Shown: one piece after another, positions 24,267-32,236 of the stretch | Numbering within the stretch: position 1 is the first letter of the stretch | How the letters are laid out: each line of letters opens with the position of its first letter | Assembly: GCA_021731625.1 (NCBI GenBank) | Contig: JAKFXC010000007.1 | Coordinates: 1-41,689, forward strand | Direction of reading: 5' to 3' | From: Candidatus Omnitrophota bacterium | GTDB lineage: Bacteria; Omnitrophota; Gorgyraeia; Zapsychrales; Fredricksoniimonadaceae | Length of the DNA: 41,689 nt | Made by a program: the position numbers and the translations under genes | Notes under the pieces: generated by a model | What the model was told of the DNA's origin: nothing | The model's input: the letters and a program-made list of their open reading frames with translations, nothing else | Database searches by the model: none

Positions 24267-25730
24267 TTGAGAGAGGATATTTTAAACTTGCCTAGTGAGA
24301 ATGAGTTTTTAAAAGGACTTTTGGACATTCCCTCCGAGACTCAGACGATAGAATTTAAGCGTATGGGGGATGAAAGGGTTGTGTCTAAAACGATTGAAAC
24401 CGTTGTTGCTATGGCCAATACAGATGGTGGGATTATCGTATTAGGAATTGATGATCCTCAAAAAACGAAACTGAAAGGACTTGATAGAGTTTTCGGTGTT
24501 GAGGAAAATTTAGAAATTTTCGATGAAATCGGCCGTGAATTACAAAAAATCATTCCGCCACTATCAGGGGTATGGTTGCCTAATATGCTGGAGGTTAAGC
24601 AGAACAACAATCGCGTGGGGGTATTATTTGTTCCCAAGGCTGTTGATAGTTTTCGTTCCATCCATAACCATGTATACATTCGTTTAGAAAAAGGCAATCA
24701 TCGGCTTACTGCTCATGAGATTGTAAAGTTTGCTTATGCCAAGGGGTTCCAGAAAGCTGATCGGGAGCTTGTTTCTGTGGATTTCGCCCTTCTTAAAACT
24801 TTAATTTATGAGGAATGGAAGGCCTCGAGGCGTTTAAACGGAGGATCCATTGAGGCGATTCTTGAAAAAACAGGATTGGCTCGAAAGGATGACAAAGGAA
24901 CAGTCTTACCGACCAGGGCTGCGGTGCTGTTATTTGCAGAATATCCTAGTGATATTATGGATACAAAATGTACGGTTCGTATTTTGCAGTATACCGGGAC
25001 TATTGAAACTATCGGGGGCACTCCTAATTTGATAGGCATACCCAAGACGATCCAGGGACCTTTGGTCAGACAGATTGCGGATGTGCATGAGTACGTTTTG
25101 ACATTATTGCGTTCAGGGATCAGGATGCCCTCTGGCTTTAAGACTGAATATTTGATTCCAGAAAGAGCACTAAAAGAAGCAATCACGAATGCTGTTATCC
25201 ACCGTGATTATCATATGAAACGGGATATTGAAGTGAAAATTTATGAGGATCGAGTAGAGGTGGAAAGTCCGGGATTATTTCCTTATAACATTACCCGTAT
25301 GAATATTGGGCGAGAAAGGGCAGAAGGTTATCGTAATGACCTGCTTGTAAAACATCTTCGAGATTTTCCATTACCACCTAATTTGGATCAGAACGAAGGC
25401 GTGAAGGCAATGCGTAACGAAATGATGGCTCAGAATTTATATCCTCCGATCTTTTTAACGTATCCACTCCTTGAGGATTCTGTAAGAGTAGTGTTGTTAA
25501 ATGAGAAACGAGTTAGTGAATGGGAGAAAATAAGTAGTTACCTCAAGGAACATAAATATATTGCAAATGAAGAAGCCCGTAAGCTTACAAGGGTTGACCA
25601 GCGGGATAAAATGTCAAGAATGTTAAAAAATTGGGTCAAGCGCGGCCTTTTGATTCAGATCGTTCCGGCTAGTAAATATGTTAAAGATACGAAATATAAA
25701 TTACCGGATGATCAAGAAGTAAGGCGGTAG
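24267..25730 (+). CDS. AlbA_2 / Schlafen-type ATP-binding protein (copy 2)
   Basis: A 487-residue protein with the same architecture as copy 1 but distant in sequence. The AlbA_2 part shows TIEFKRMGDERVVSK near residue 27, VAMANTDGGIIVLGIDD and HVYIRLEKGNHRLTAHEI. The HATPase_c_4-like part shows LKEAITNAVIHRDYHMKRDIEVKIYEDRVEVESPG near 303-335, and a helix-turn-helix-like tail follows. The start is a TTG at 24267, ten bases after the upstream stop, with AGGA just before it. AT-rich, and probably acquired in one event together with copy 1 and the DUF1016 remnant. Likely a regulator or defence-linked protein; role unknown. Confidence 0.85.
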   Translation: MREDILNLPSENEFLKGLLDIPSETQTIEFKRMGDERVVSKTIETVVAMANTDGGIIVLGIDDPQKTKLKGLDRVFGVEENLEIFDEIGRELQKIIPPLSGVWLPNMLEVKQNNNRVGVLFVPKAVDSFRSIHNHVYIRLEKGNHRLTAHEIVKFAYAKGFQKADRELVSVDFALLKTLIYEEWKASRRLNGGSIEAILEKTGLARKDDKGTVLPTRAAVLLFAEYPSDIMDTKCTVRILQYTGTIETIGGTPNLIGIPKTIQGPLVRQIADVHEYVLTLLRSGIRMPSGFKTEYLIPERALKEAITNAVIHRDYHMKRDIEVKIYEDRVEVESPGLFPYNITRMNIGRERAEGYRNDLLVKHLRDFPLPPNLDQNEGVKAMRNEMMAQNLYPPIFLTYPLLEDSVRVVLLNEKRVSEWEKISSYLKEHKYIANEEARKLTRVDQRDKMSRMLKNWVKRGLLIQIVPASKYVKDTKYKLPDDQEVRR

Positions 25731-25747
25731 GTCTACATGTTTCTGTC

Positions 25748-25806
25748 AAAACAAGTAAAAACTATTCCTTTTGTTTTCAAGCACTTACAGCATTTTTACT
25801 TGTTTT
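25748..25806. repeat. Perfect 14-bp inverted repeat after the AlbA_2 cassette
   Basis: AAAACAAGTAAAAA (25748-25761) is mirrored exactly by TTTTTACTTGTTTT (25793-25806), with a 31-base loop. It lies 18 bases after the AlbA_2 copy 2 stop, and the right arm runs into more Ts, so it may terminate the cassette transcript or mark its boundary. The arms are AT-rich, so the hairpin would be modest in strength. Confidence 0.6.
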
Positions 25807-25922
25807 TTATGCCACTTAGGCGTGCGAAAATTGCGCTCAAAGCAGAAAAACTCGCATCATTGGTGCGAGAAATTGGTCCCGCGCCCGAACAAGTGGCGCG
25901 GCTTTTGCAGGAGATTTCATAG
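25807..25922 (+). pseudogene. Possible 3' remnant of a polysaccharide gene truncated at the cassette boundary
   Basis: The 61-residue ORF of the track (25737-25922) changes character halfway. Its first part is AT-rich and hydrophobic across the inverted repeat. Its last 36 or so codons (ending LVREIGPAPEQVARLLQEIS) are GC-richer, have a helical tail-like sequence, and match the composition of the polysaccharide genes. This looks like the leftover C-terminus of a gene, perhaps a glycosyltransferase, removed when the cassette entered. A small hairpin, CTCGCA/TGCGAG (25851-25869), lies within it. A real 61-residue protein cannot be excluded. Confidence 0.35.
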
Positions 25923-25929
25923 GTGCCCC

Positions 25930-26787
25930 ATGCCATTCCAAAACAATCCCCTCGACATTTTTTATAAGACCCTGAATCAAATTCTCAAAAATTCGGCGGT
26001 CACGGTGGACAAGCGGCCGGTGCCCATTGTTGTCAGCCTGACGTCTATCCCTGAACGCATGCACCTGGTCCATTTATGCATCGAGTCGCTGCTTAATCAA
26101 TCTTTAAAACCCGATTACCTTAACCTCTGGCTTCCGGAATCGGAACAGGTCAACAGTGACACTCTGCCTAGAAAGCTGCGAGATCAGCAGGAGCGGGGAC
26201 TGACCATAGATTTTGTCAGGGACATTGGGTCCTATACCAAGTTGCTTTATTCTTTGAAAAGGTTCCGGCATGCCGTCATCGTCACTGCCGACGATGACAC
26301 TATATATCCTTCCACCTGGCTGGAAGGCCTATACACCTCACATCTTCTCAACAAAAATTCCATCATTTGCTATCGGGGGACGCTGATTACCGGCATCAAG
26401 GACCGGGGCATCGACCAATACAGCCAGTGGCCGGAATATAATAGCCAACAGTCGAATTTGAGTTTGTTCCCGACCGGCAAAGATGGGATCTTGTATCCGC
26501 CGTTTTCCTTGCATGACGAAGTTTTTAATGAGCCGGTCTTTAGGGAAATTTGCCCGACGGGCGATGATATCTGGTTTAAAGCCATGTCGCTTAGGAAAAG
26601 TACCCTTTGTCAAAAAATCACCATGAACCATGTTGATTTCCCCACGATTCCCGGGAGCCAGCTTAGAACTTTGCACCAAATCAACAACATCGGGGGCCAG
26701 AATGAGGTTCAATTGAGGAAGGTCTTTGAGAAATATAAATTGCAGGACAGGTTGCGGGCCTCTGTGATCCATGAGGACCTGCCATGA
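25930..26787 (+). CDS. Putative glycosyltransferase (GT-A-like)
   Basis: The ATG at 25930 (MPFQNNPLDIFYK) is chosen; the ORF track's extra 53 residues upstream are out-of-frame translation of the gene-poor boundary and show no family features. The 285 residues open with PIVVSLTSIPERMHLVHLCIESLLNQ, a GT-A-type nucleotide-sugar fold start, and carry an acidic metal-binding cluster in VTADDDTIYPSTWLEGL at about 121-123. Later CPTGDDIWFKAMSL may hold the acceptor or base residue. Donor and acceptor are unknown. It overlaps the second wzt by ATGA. Confidence 0.8.
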   Translation: MPFQNNPLDIFYKTLNQILKNSAVTVDKRPVPIVVSLTSIPERMHLVHLCIESLLNQSLKPDYLNLWLPESEQVNSDTLPRKLRDQQERGLTIDFVRDIGSYTKLLYSLKRFRHAVIVTADDDTIYPSTWLEGLYTSHLLNKNSIICYRGTLITGIKDRGIDQYSQWPEYNSQQSNLSLFPTGKDGILYPPFSLHDEVFNEPVFREICPTGDDIWFKAMSLRKSTLCQKITMNHVDFPTIPGSQLRTLHQINNIGGQNEVQLRKVFEKYKLQDRLRASVIHEDLP

Positions 26788-28058
26788 GCAACACAGTCAT
26801 CAAAGCTGAAGGCATTGGAAAGTCTTATGTAATTGATCATATGACCAATCAGCAACATGTCACTTTACGAGATGTTATTGTCAATACGACCAAAATGTTG
26901 GTTGAGAAAGTTCGTCACCCCAATAGCAGGATTAGTAAAGATAAAGAAGAATTTTGGGCACTTAAGGACATATCCTTTGACGTCAAACAAGGAGAGACCA
27001 TTGGAATTATCGGCCGGAACGGAGCGGGTAAATCAACGCTTCTAAAAATCTTAAGCCGGATCACGGAGCCCACGACGGGAAAAATTTCCATTAAAGGAAG
27101 GGTTGCCAGTCTCCTGGAAGTAGGCACCGGCTTTCATCCGGAGTTGACCGGAAGGGAAAACATTTATCTTAATGGCGCCATTCTTGGCATGAGCCGCGAG
27201 GAGATTAGACGTAAATTTGATGCCATTGTTGCGTTTTCGGAAGTGGAAAAATTTTTAGATACTCCGGTGAAGCATTTTTCCAGCGGCATGTATGTGCGTT
27301 TGGCGTTTGCCGTAGCAGCTCATCTTGAGCCGGAGATTTTGATTGTTGATGAGGTGTTAGCCGTTGGGGATGCTTCCTTTCAAAAAAAGTGTCTTGGGAA
27401 AATGGGTGAAGTGGCAACAGAGGGCAGAACAGTACTTTTTGTGAGCCACAACATGACAGCGGTAGAGAATCTTTGTCAGAAGGCAGTTCTTATTGATGAC
27501 GGCAGTGTGGTAATGCAGGGGAATACGACAGCATGTATTCAGCATTATCTTGCAATTATTCTGCCTTCTATCATAAAAGATGTTCCTCTGGTTGAAAGAA
27601 AAGATCGATCAGGAAATGGAAAGATTAGGCTAACGAATTTTCACATTGAGGATTCATCTGGAAACAGGTTAATGGCCGCACGCAGCGGTATGGACATAGT
27701 GTTTGTTTTTGGTTATCAATCATCCGAAAAGGAACCACTTAAAGATGCGGATATCGGCTTTTCAATTCATGATAAAGGAACGCTCTCAGTTCTATACAGC
27801 TCTTACGTTGATCAAAGCTTTCAGACTTTGCCGTATAAAGGAGAGTTTCGTTGTTTAGTTTCCCGACTGCCTCTCTCAGCAGGTCGTTATTCCATTGGTG
27901 CCCGCGTTACGATAGCCGGCCAAGAGGCTGATTGGCCCCGGAATGCGATTGGCTATTTAGATATTGAAGGTGGCGACTTCTATGGAACGGGCAGAGAAGG
28001 TTTTGGGACTTCAGCTCCTTTATTGTTGATGGGTCAATGGACCATCAGAGAGGATTAA
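26784..28058 (+). CDS. wzt: Polysaccharide ABC transporter ATPase with C-terminal Wzt domain (copy 2)
   Basis: Second Wzt-type ATPase. The ATPase core is intact: GRNGAGKST near residue 77, LLEVGTGFHPELTGRENIYLNG, FSSGMYVRLAFA, LIVDEVLAVGD and FVSHNM. By eye the core shares roughly 85 percent of residues with copy 1, although the DNA differs at many synonymous sites and is more AT-rich. From about residue 265 the sequence diverges into its own Wzt_C-like domain (KIRLTNFHIEDSSGN, then LPLSAGRYSIGARV), ending MGQWTIRED. No second permease is in the window, so both ATPases may serve the same Wzm. A methyltransferase gene follows after four bases. Confidence 0.95.
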   Translation: MSNTVIKAEGIGKSYVIDHMTNQQHVTLRDVIVNTTKMLVEKVRHPNSRISKDKEEFWALKDISFDVKQGETIGIIGRNGAGKSTLLKILSRITEPTTGKISIKGRVASLLEVGTGFHPELTGRENIYLNGAILGMSREEIRRKFDAIVAFSEVEKFLDTPVKHFSSGMYVRLAFAVAAHLEPEILIVDEVLAVGDASFQKKCLGKMGEVATEGRTVLFVSHNMTAVENLCQKAVLIDDGSVVMQGNTTACIQHYLAIILPSIIKDVPLVERKDRSGNGKIRLTNFHIEDSSGNRLMAARSGMDIVFVFGYQSSEKEPLKDADIGFSIHDKGTLSVLYSSYVDQSFQTLPYKGEFRCLVSRLPLSAGRYSIGARVTIAGQEADWPRNAIGYLDIEGGDFYGTGREGFGTSAPLLLMGQWTIRED

Positions 28059-28062
28059 TTTA

Positions 28063-28746
28063 ATGATCAACAGATTAAAAGGAGCACTCTTATCACGACT
28101 AAAGAAAAGATCCTATTCACTGAATGAGTTGGATTTAAAGCTAATACCTTACATCGATTTCAAAAACGGTTTTTTTATTGAGGCAGGAGCAAACGACGGT
28201 ATCAGTCAGAGCAATACTTTGTATTATGAAAAATATAGAGGATGGAAAGGCTTATTAATTGAAGCGATTCCGGCGCTGGCGGAAAAGTGCCGACAGAATC
28301 GGCCAAAATGTATTGTGGAAAATTGTGCATTGGTTTCTCCTGACTATCGTGATGAAAAAATAAAAATGCAATATTGTAATCTAATGAGTGTGGTGAAAGG
28401 TGGTCTACATAGTCCCGACGAAGAGGAGAGTCATATCCAAAGCGGAAAGCAATTTCTAAGCAGAAATGAGGAAACGTACATTGTTGACGTCCCTGCAAGA
28501 ACATTGGGTGCGATTCTGAGCAAACATAATATTAATAAGATTAACCTTCTTTCTCTTGACGTAGAAGGGTATGAAACACAAGTACTGAAAGGCATAGACT
28601 TTGATCGTGTATGCATAGAATTTATGTTGATTGAAGTTCGGCACAAACAAGATGTCGAGACAGTTATAGGCCGTTTCTATAAATCCATCGCGGTCTTGAA
28701 TGACGTAGAGACCTACGCCGACATCTTGTATCAGAGGAGAGTATAG
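28063..28746 (+). CDS. FkbM-family methyltransferase
   Basis: Predicted SAM-dependent O-methyltransferase, probably capping or decorating the polysaccharide. In 227 residues it shows the FkbM SAM-binding start FFIEAGANDGISQSNTLYYE near residue 37, the following acidic LLIEAIP, and the signature NLLSLDVEGYETQVLKGIDF near 165-184. The gene is noticeably AT-rich compared with the genes at 30438-33360. It directly follows a Wzt; elsewhere methyltransferases next to Wzt often make the terminal cap that the Wzt C-terminal domain reads, so a functional link is reasonable here. The stop overlaps the next GTG start. Confidence 0.9.
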   Translation: MINRLKGALLSRLKKRSYSLNELDLKLIPYIDFKNGFFIEAGANDGISQSNTLYYEKYRGWKGLLIEAIPALAEKCRQNRPKCIVENCALVSPDYRDEKIKMQYCNLMSVVKGGLHSPDEEESHIQSGKQFLSRNEETYIVDVPARTLGAILSKHNINKINLLSLDVEGYETQVLKGIDFDRVCIEFMLIEVRHKQDVETVIGRFYKSIAVLNDVETYADILYQRRV

Positions 28747-29663
28747 TGGCATTAATCCCAATAATTCTTTTTACTTACGCTCGTCCCGACCATTTGCGTC
28801 GTACTTTAGACTGTTTGCAAGCAAACAAGGTGCAATTGATTTACGCTTACAGCGACGCGCCCCGCACTCCAGATAAAGCATCTGCGGTGACCGAGGTCCG
28901 GGCTATGTTGCGCGGGATTGATTGGTGCAAGGTAGTGCTTTGTGAACGAGAGACCAATATGGGATTGGGAAAATCAATACGTGCCGGTGTGACGGAAGTA
29001 TTAAGTAAGCATGATGCGGCAATTATTTTTGAAGATGACCTGATTTGCGTGCCAGGCACGTATAGTTACCTGTGTGCAGCCTTGGAACACTATAAGAACG
29101 ATCCTCGGGTGATGAGCGTTACCGGATGGACGCATCCTTTATTGACGCCTAAAAATGTCACCAATAAGCCATATTTTGATGGCCGGGCCGAATGCTGGGT
29201 GTGGGGGACCTGGCCTCGGGCATGGAAGGGAATGGAAATAGATGCCAAGACCCTGATGGAAAAATGTGAAGCGCAAGGAATGGATATCTATAAATATGGC
29301 GCTGACTTGGTACATATGGCCAATGAGGAACTGCAGCGGAACATCTGGGCGGTACGACTTTTATATTGGCACATTTTTAATAGGGGTTTATGTTTACGGC
29401 CTCCATGGAGCATGGTGGAGCACATCGGCTTTGATGCTCAAGCGACCAATGCCAAAAATGAACTATGGATAAAAAATCCACCGCTCCAGCCTGCGCCACC
29501 TATACCGATCCAATGGCCTGAACCGATAGAGAATCCCGATTGTGGCAGCTTGCATCAAAAGGTTTGCGGCTCCCGTCCAAAGCCTCCGAGTCCACTTTAC
29601 GATTTGGGGCGTCGGGTACTATCAAAAGCAAAACGCGTGATGACCCGGAATAAGAAATGGTAA
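28746..29663 (+). CDS. Putative glycosyltransferase (GT2/GT13-like)
   Basis: The 305-residue product begins LIPIILFTYARPDHLRRTLDCLQAN, typical of nucleotide-sugar GT-A folds. It has SDAPRTPD, and an acidic DxD-like site in AIIFEDDLICVPGTYSYL near residue 95. Downstream are VMSVTGWTHP and CWVWGTWPRAW, seen in a group of polysaccharide-locus transferases. Translation starts at GTG 28746, whose G is shared with the previous stop (TAG), with GAGGAGAG a few bases upstream as the ribosome binding site. Donor sugar unknown. Confidence 0.82.
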   Translation: MALIPIILFTYARPDHLRRTLDCLQANKVQLIYAYSDAPRTPDKASAVTEVRAMLRGIDWCKVVLCERETNMGLGKSIRAGVTEVLSKHDAAIIFEDDLICVPGTYSYLCAALEHYKNDPRVMSVTGWTHPLLTPKNVTNKPYFDGRAECWVWGTWPRAWKGMEIDAKTLMEKCEAQGMDIYKYGADLVHMANEELQRNIWAVRLLYWHIFNRGLCLRPPWSMVEHIGFDAQATNAKNELWIKNPPLQPAPPIPIQWPEPIENPDCGSLHQKVCGSRPKPPSPLYDLGRRVLSKAKRVMTRNKKW

Positions 29664-30463
29664 GAACTTTAAACGAAATAGTACGGATGGTAACCCGACG
29701 GCGTGTTCCCAATGCTGCGAATTTTGGCCTTTCGGGGGATTATCGCAGCTGGAAGGAAGCCATGGCCGCCAGTACTGGATACGATTCTTCCGTTATACTC
29801 GAGAAAACAAAATCGGCTTTGCTGAAGGTCAAAAATGGCGAGGCCGTCTTTGAACGCGATTCTGTTTTGTTTGATGAAATTGAATATTCCTGGCCTTTGT
29901 TGGCTGGTTTACTGCAGGCAGCGGCCAAAGCGAGAGGCCATCTTAACGTTTTAGATTTCGGAGGTTCTCTAGGCAGTACCTATTTCCAAAATCGCGCATT
30001 TCTCACTGACCTTCCCCATGTGCAATGGAACATCGTTGAGCAGCCAAAATTTGCAGAGGCAGGGAAAAAATATTTCGAAGACGAACATCTTAAATTCTAT
30101 GCGCAAGTCAGTGACTGCCTTAAGCAGACTAAGCCCAATGTGGTCATACTGTGTAGTGTTTTGCAATATTTGGAGCGCCCTTACGAAGAGTTACATGAGC
30201 TCTTAAAGTTAAGCTGCGACCTTATTATGGATAGAACTCCGTTTTGGGATGGCCCCACGGACAAACTGTGTGTGCAAAATGTCCCTCCGAGCATTTATCA
30301 GGCAAGCTATCCAAGTTGGATTTTTTCAAGGGAACGCTTCAAAGCACAGCTACCTAAAAATTGTAAGATTACAGCCACCTTTAACAATGTGGACAAAATG
30401 CCTTCACCGGTCGAGTTTCAATACCAAGGAGCGATCATTGCCCCCAGCGGCCAAATATCTTAA
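29657..30463 (+). CDS. Putative SAM methyltransferase, TIGR04325 family
   Basis: A 268-residue protein of a methyltransferase-like family common in O-antigen loci (LIC12133 type). Early GYDSSVILEKTKSALLKVKNGEAVFERDSVLF is characteristic. The SAM-binding loop is VLDFGGSLGSTYFQN near residue 98, and VILCSVLQYLERPYEELHEL follows. Substrate unknown; possibly a sugar hydroxyl or a formyl/amide step. It overlaps its upstream neighbour by seven bases, and its last 26 bases overlap the next gene, which begins at a TTG within it. Confidence 0.82.
   Translation: MVRTLNEIVRMVTRRRVPNAANFGLSGDYRSWKEAMAASTGYDSSVILEKTKSALLKVKNGEAVFERDSVLFDEIEYSWPLLAGLLQAAAKARGHLNVLDFGGSLGSTYFQNRAFLTDLPHVQWNIVEQPKFAEAGKKYFEDEHLKFYAQVSDCLKQTKPNVVILCSVLQYLERPYEELHELLKLSCDLIMDRTPFWDGPTDKLCVQNVPPSIYQASYPSWIFSRERFKAQLPKNCKITATFNNVDKMPSPVEFQYQGAIIAPSGQIS
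30426..30440 (+). promoter_or_regulatory. Ribosome binding site that fixes a TTG start
   Basis: AAGGAG at 30426-30431 lies six bases before the TTG at 30438-30440, within the end of the TIGR04325 methyltransferase gene. This is a better start signal for the following methyltransferase than the ATG at 30249 used in the ORF track. The conserved residues begin immediately after the TTG. Confidence 0.75.
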
Positions 30464-31253
30464 TCTCGGCTGCGGCACGCGATATCATCCGGATTGGATC
30501 AATATCGACATTGCGCCGCAATGTCCTGAGGTCATCCAACACGACCTTAGCCGCGGGATTCCATTTGCCGACGGCAGCTGCGATGTGGTGTATCATGTCG
30601 CGGTCTTTGAACATTTAAGATGCCCGGATGCCGCGAAATATTTGGCCGAATGCTATCGAGTTCTCAAACCCGGCGGCATCGTCCGCATAGGCTTGCCTGA
30701 TTTGGAAAAAATGTGCCAGCTGTATTTAGCCAAACTGGCAGGGGCTATGAAGGGTGACAAAGCTGCGGCAAACGATTATGACTGGATCCTGCTGGAACTT
30801 TTTGACCAGATGGTGCGCGAAAAAAGCGGTGGCAGGATGATGGACTATCTTAAGAACCCGATACCTAATGAGGCTTTTGTCTATGAACGGATTGGTGAAG
30901 AAGGGCGGCATTTGGTAAAAACATTGCGAGCTAATGCTGCCGAGTCGCCACGCCGGAGACACTCGTTTAAATCTCAGATGTTGTCGTGGTTGCTTGGAGA
31001 AGAAGACACGCGGGCCCTGGAGATTGGCCGTTTTCGTTTGGGGGGAGAGGTGCATCAATGGATGTACGATCGTTATTCGCTGTCCCGTTTGCTTACGAAA
31101 ACGGGTTTTTCCAATCCTCAATTGCAGGATGCGCATACCAGTCAAATTCCTGACTGGAACAGATTTCATCTGGACACCTTGCCTGATGGCCAGGTGATTA
31201 AACCGGATTTATTTTTTATGGAAGCCATCAAGCCAGCGGTGGGCCAGCGATGA
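30438..31253 (+). CDS. Class I SAM-dependent methyltransferase (Methyltransf_11 type)
   Basis: The 271-residue product from TTG 30438 begins PPAAKYLNLGCGTRYHPDWINIDI, where the SAM-binding glycine motif starts only ten residues in, as usual for this family. DLSRGIPFADGSCDVVYHVAVFEHL and YRVLKPGGIVRIGLPDLE complete the fold. A long C-terminal region follows (about residues 100-270), including HQWMYDRYSLSRLLTKTGF. The extra 63 residues of the ORF-track version are read out of frame through the previous gene and are rejected. Likely modifies a sugar or lipid-linked intermediate. Overlaps the epimerase gene by ATGA. Confidence 0.88.
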   Translation: MPPAAKYLNLGCGTRYHPDWINIDIAPQCPEVIQHDLSRGIPFADGSCDVVYHVAVFEHLRCPDAAKYLAECYRVLKPGGIVRIGLPDLEKMCQLYLAKLAGAMKGDKAAANDYDWILLELFDQMVREKSGGRMMDYLKNPIPNEAFVYERIGEEGRHLVKTLRANAAESPRRRHSFKSQMLSWLLGEEDTRALEIGRFRLGGEVHQWMYDRYSLSRLLTKTGFSNPQLQDAHTSQIPDWNRFHLDTLPDGQVIKPDLFFMEAIKPAVGQR

Positions 31254-32236
31254 GTGCATACAATTTCTCAAACAAGAAGATTCTCATTACCGGGGGCCTA
31301 GGATTTATTGGTTCCAACCTAGCCGCTCGACTGGTTGAGTTGGGGGCAGACGTCACCTTAGTCGACAGCTTGATTCCCGAATATGGTGGGAATGTGTTTA
31401 ATATTAGCGAGATCAAAGACAAGGTCAAAGTCAACATTTCCGACGTGCGCGATGCGCACAGCATGCAAAATTTGGTTAAGGACAAGGACTACCTCTTTAA
31501 CCTGGCCGGGCAAACCAGCCACCTCGACTCGATGCAAGATCCTAACACCGACTTGGAAATCAACTGTCGGGCCCAGTTGTCCATCTTGGAATCCTGCCGC
31601 AAGCATAACTCGGACATTAAAATTATTTTTGCCAGCACCCGCCAGATTTATGGCAAACCGGAGCGACTTCCCGTCGATGAGTCGCATCTGTTGCGCCCGA
31701 CCGACGTCAATGGCATCAATAAAATGGCAGGGGAGTGGTATCACATCCTTTATAACAATGTCTATGGCATCCGCTCTTGCGCGCTGCGCCTGACCAACAC
31801 CTACGGTCCTCGCATGCGGGTCAAAGATGCCCGGCAGACCTTCTTAGGCATTTGGATCAAGTTGGTGCTGGAAGGCAAGCCCTTTGATGTGTGGGGTGGC
31901 GCGCAGTTGCGGGATTTTACGTATGTGGATGACGCGGTGGAAGCCTGTTTGCTCGCCGCCACCAGTGAAAAAGCCAATGGCAAAGTTTTTAACTTAGGCG
32001 GGTGTGAGGTGATCAGTTTGAAGGACCTCGCCGATCTTCTAGTGGCCGCCAATGGCAAAGGCACGTTTAATGCCAGGGAGTTTCCTGCCGAACGCAAGCG
32101 CATTGACATCGGCGACTACTATGCCGACGACCGGCTCATTCGCTCCGAGTTAAACTGGAGTCCCCAGGTGAACATTCAAAAGGGCCTGGCTAAAACGTTG
32201 GAGTATTACCGCAAACACATTGAGCATTATTTATGA
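31250..32236 (+). CDS. NAD-dependent epimerase/dehydratase (extended SDR)
   Basis: Predicted nucleotide-sugar epimerase or dehydratase. The Rossmann motif is ILITGGLGFIGSNLAARL near residue 10, with the cofactor aspartate in VDSL, and NLAGQTSHLDSM and FASTRQIYGKP follow. The region that normally carries the YxxxK pair reads DVNGINKMAGEWYH, so Asn154 occupies the tyrosine position while Lys158 is kept. Later LRLTNTYGPRM and FTYVDDAVEACLLA are typical. The variant active site may be a family feature rather than a defect, since everything else is intact. Overlaps the aminotransferase gene by ATGA, suggesting that the two act in the same amino-sugar pathway. Confidence 0.9.
   Translation: MSAYNFSNKKILITGGLGFIGSNLAARLVELGADVTLVDSLIPEYGGNVFNISEIKDKVKVNISDVRDAHSMQNLVKDKDYLFNLAGQTSHLDSMQDPNTDLEINCRAQLSILESCRKHNSDIKIIFASTRQIYGKPERLPVDESHLLRPTDVNGINKMAGEWYHILYNNVYGIRSCALRLTNTYGPRMRVKDARQTFLGIWIKLVLEGKPFDVWGGAQLRDFTYVDDAVEACLLAATSEKANGKVFNLGGCEVISLKDLADLLVAANGKGTFNAREFPAERKRIDIGDYYADDRLIRSELNWSPQVNIQKGLAKTLEYYRKHIEHYL

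Noticed and set aside
25771-25929. N-terminal extension of the glycosyltransferase at 25930
   Set aside because: The extra 53 residues read the boundary region out of its likely frame, are cysteine/histidine-rich by chance, and precede the natural fold start.
30249-30437. N-terminal extension of the methyltransferase at 30438
   Set aside because: It translates the previous gene in another frame; the AAGGAG-TTG pair gives a start in step with the SAM-binding motif.
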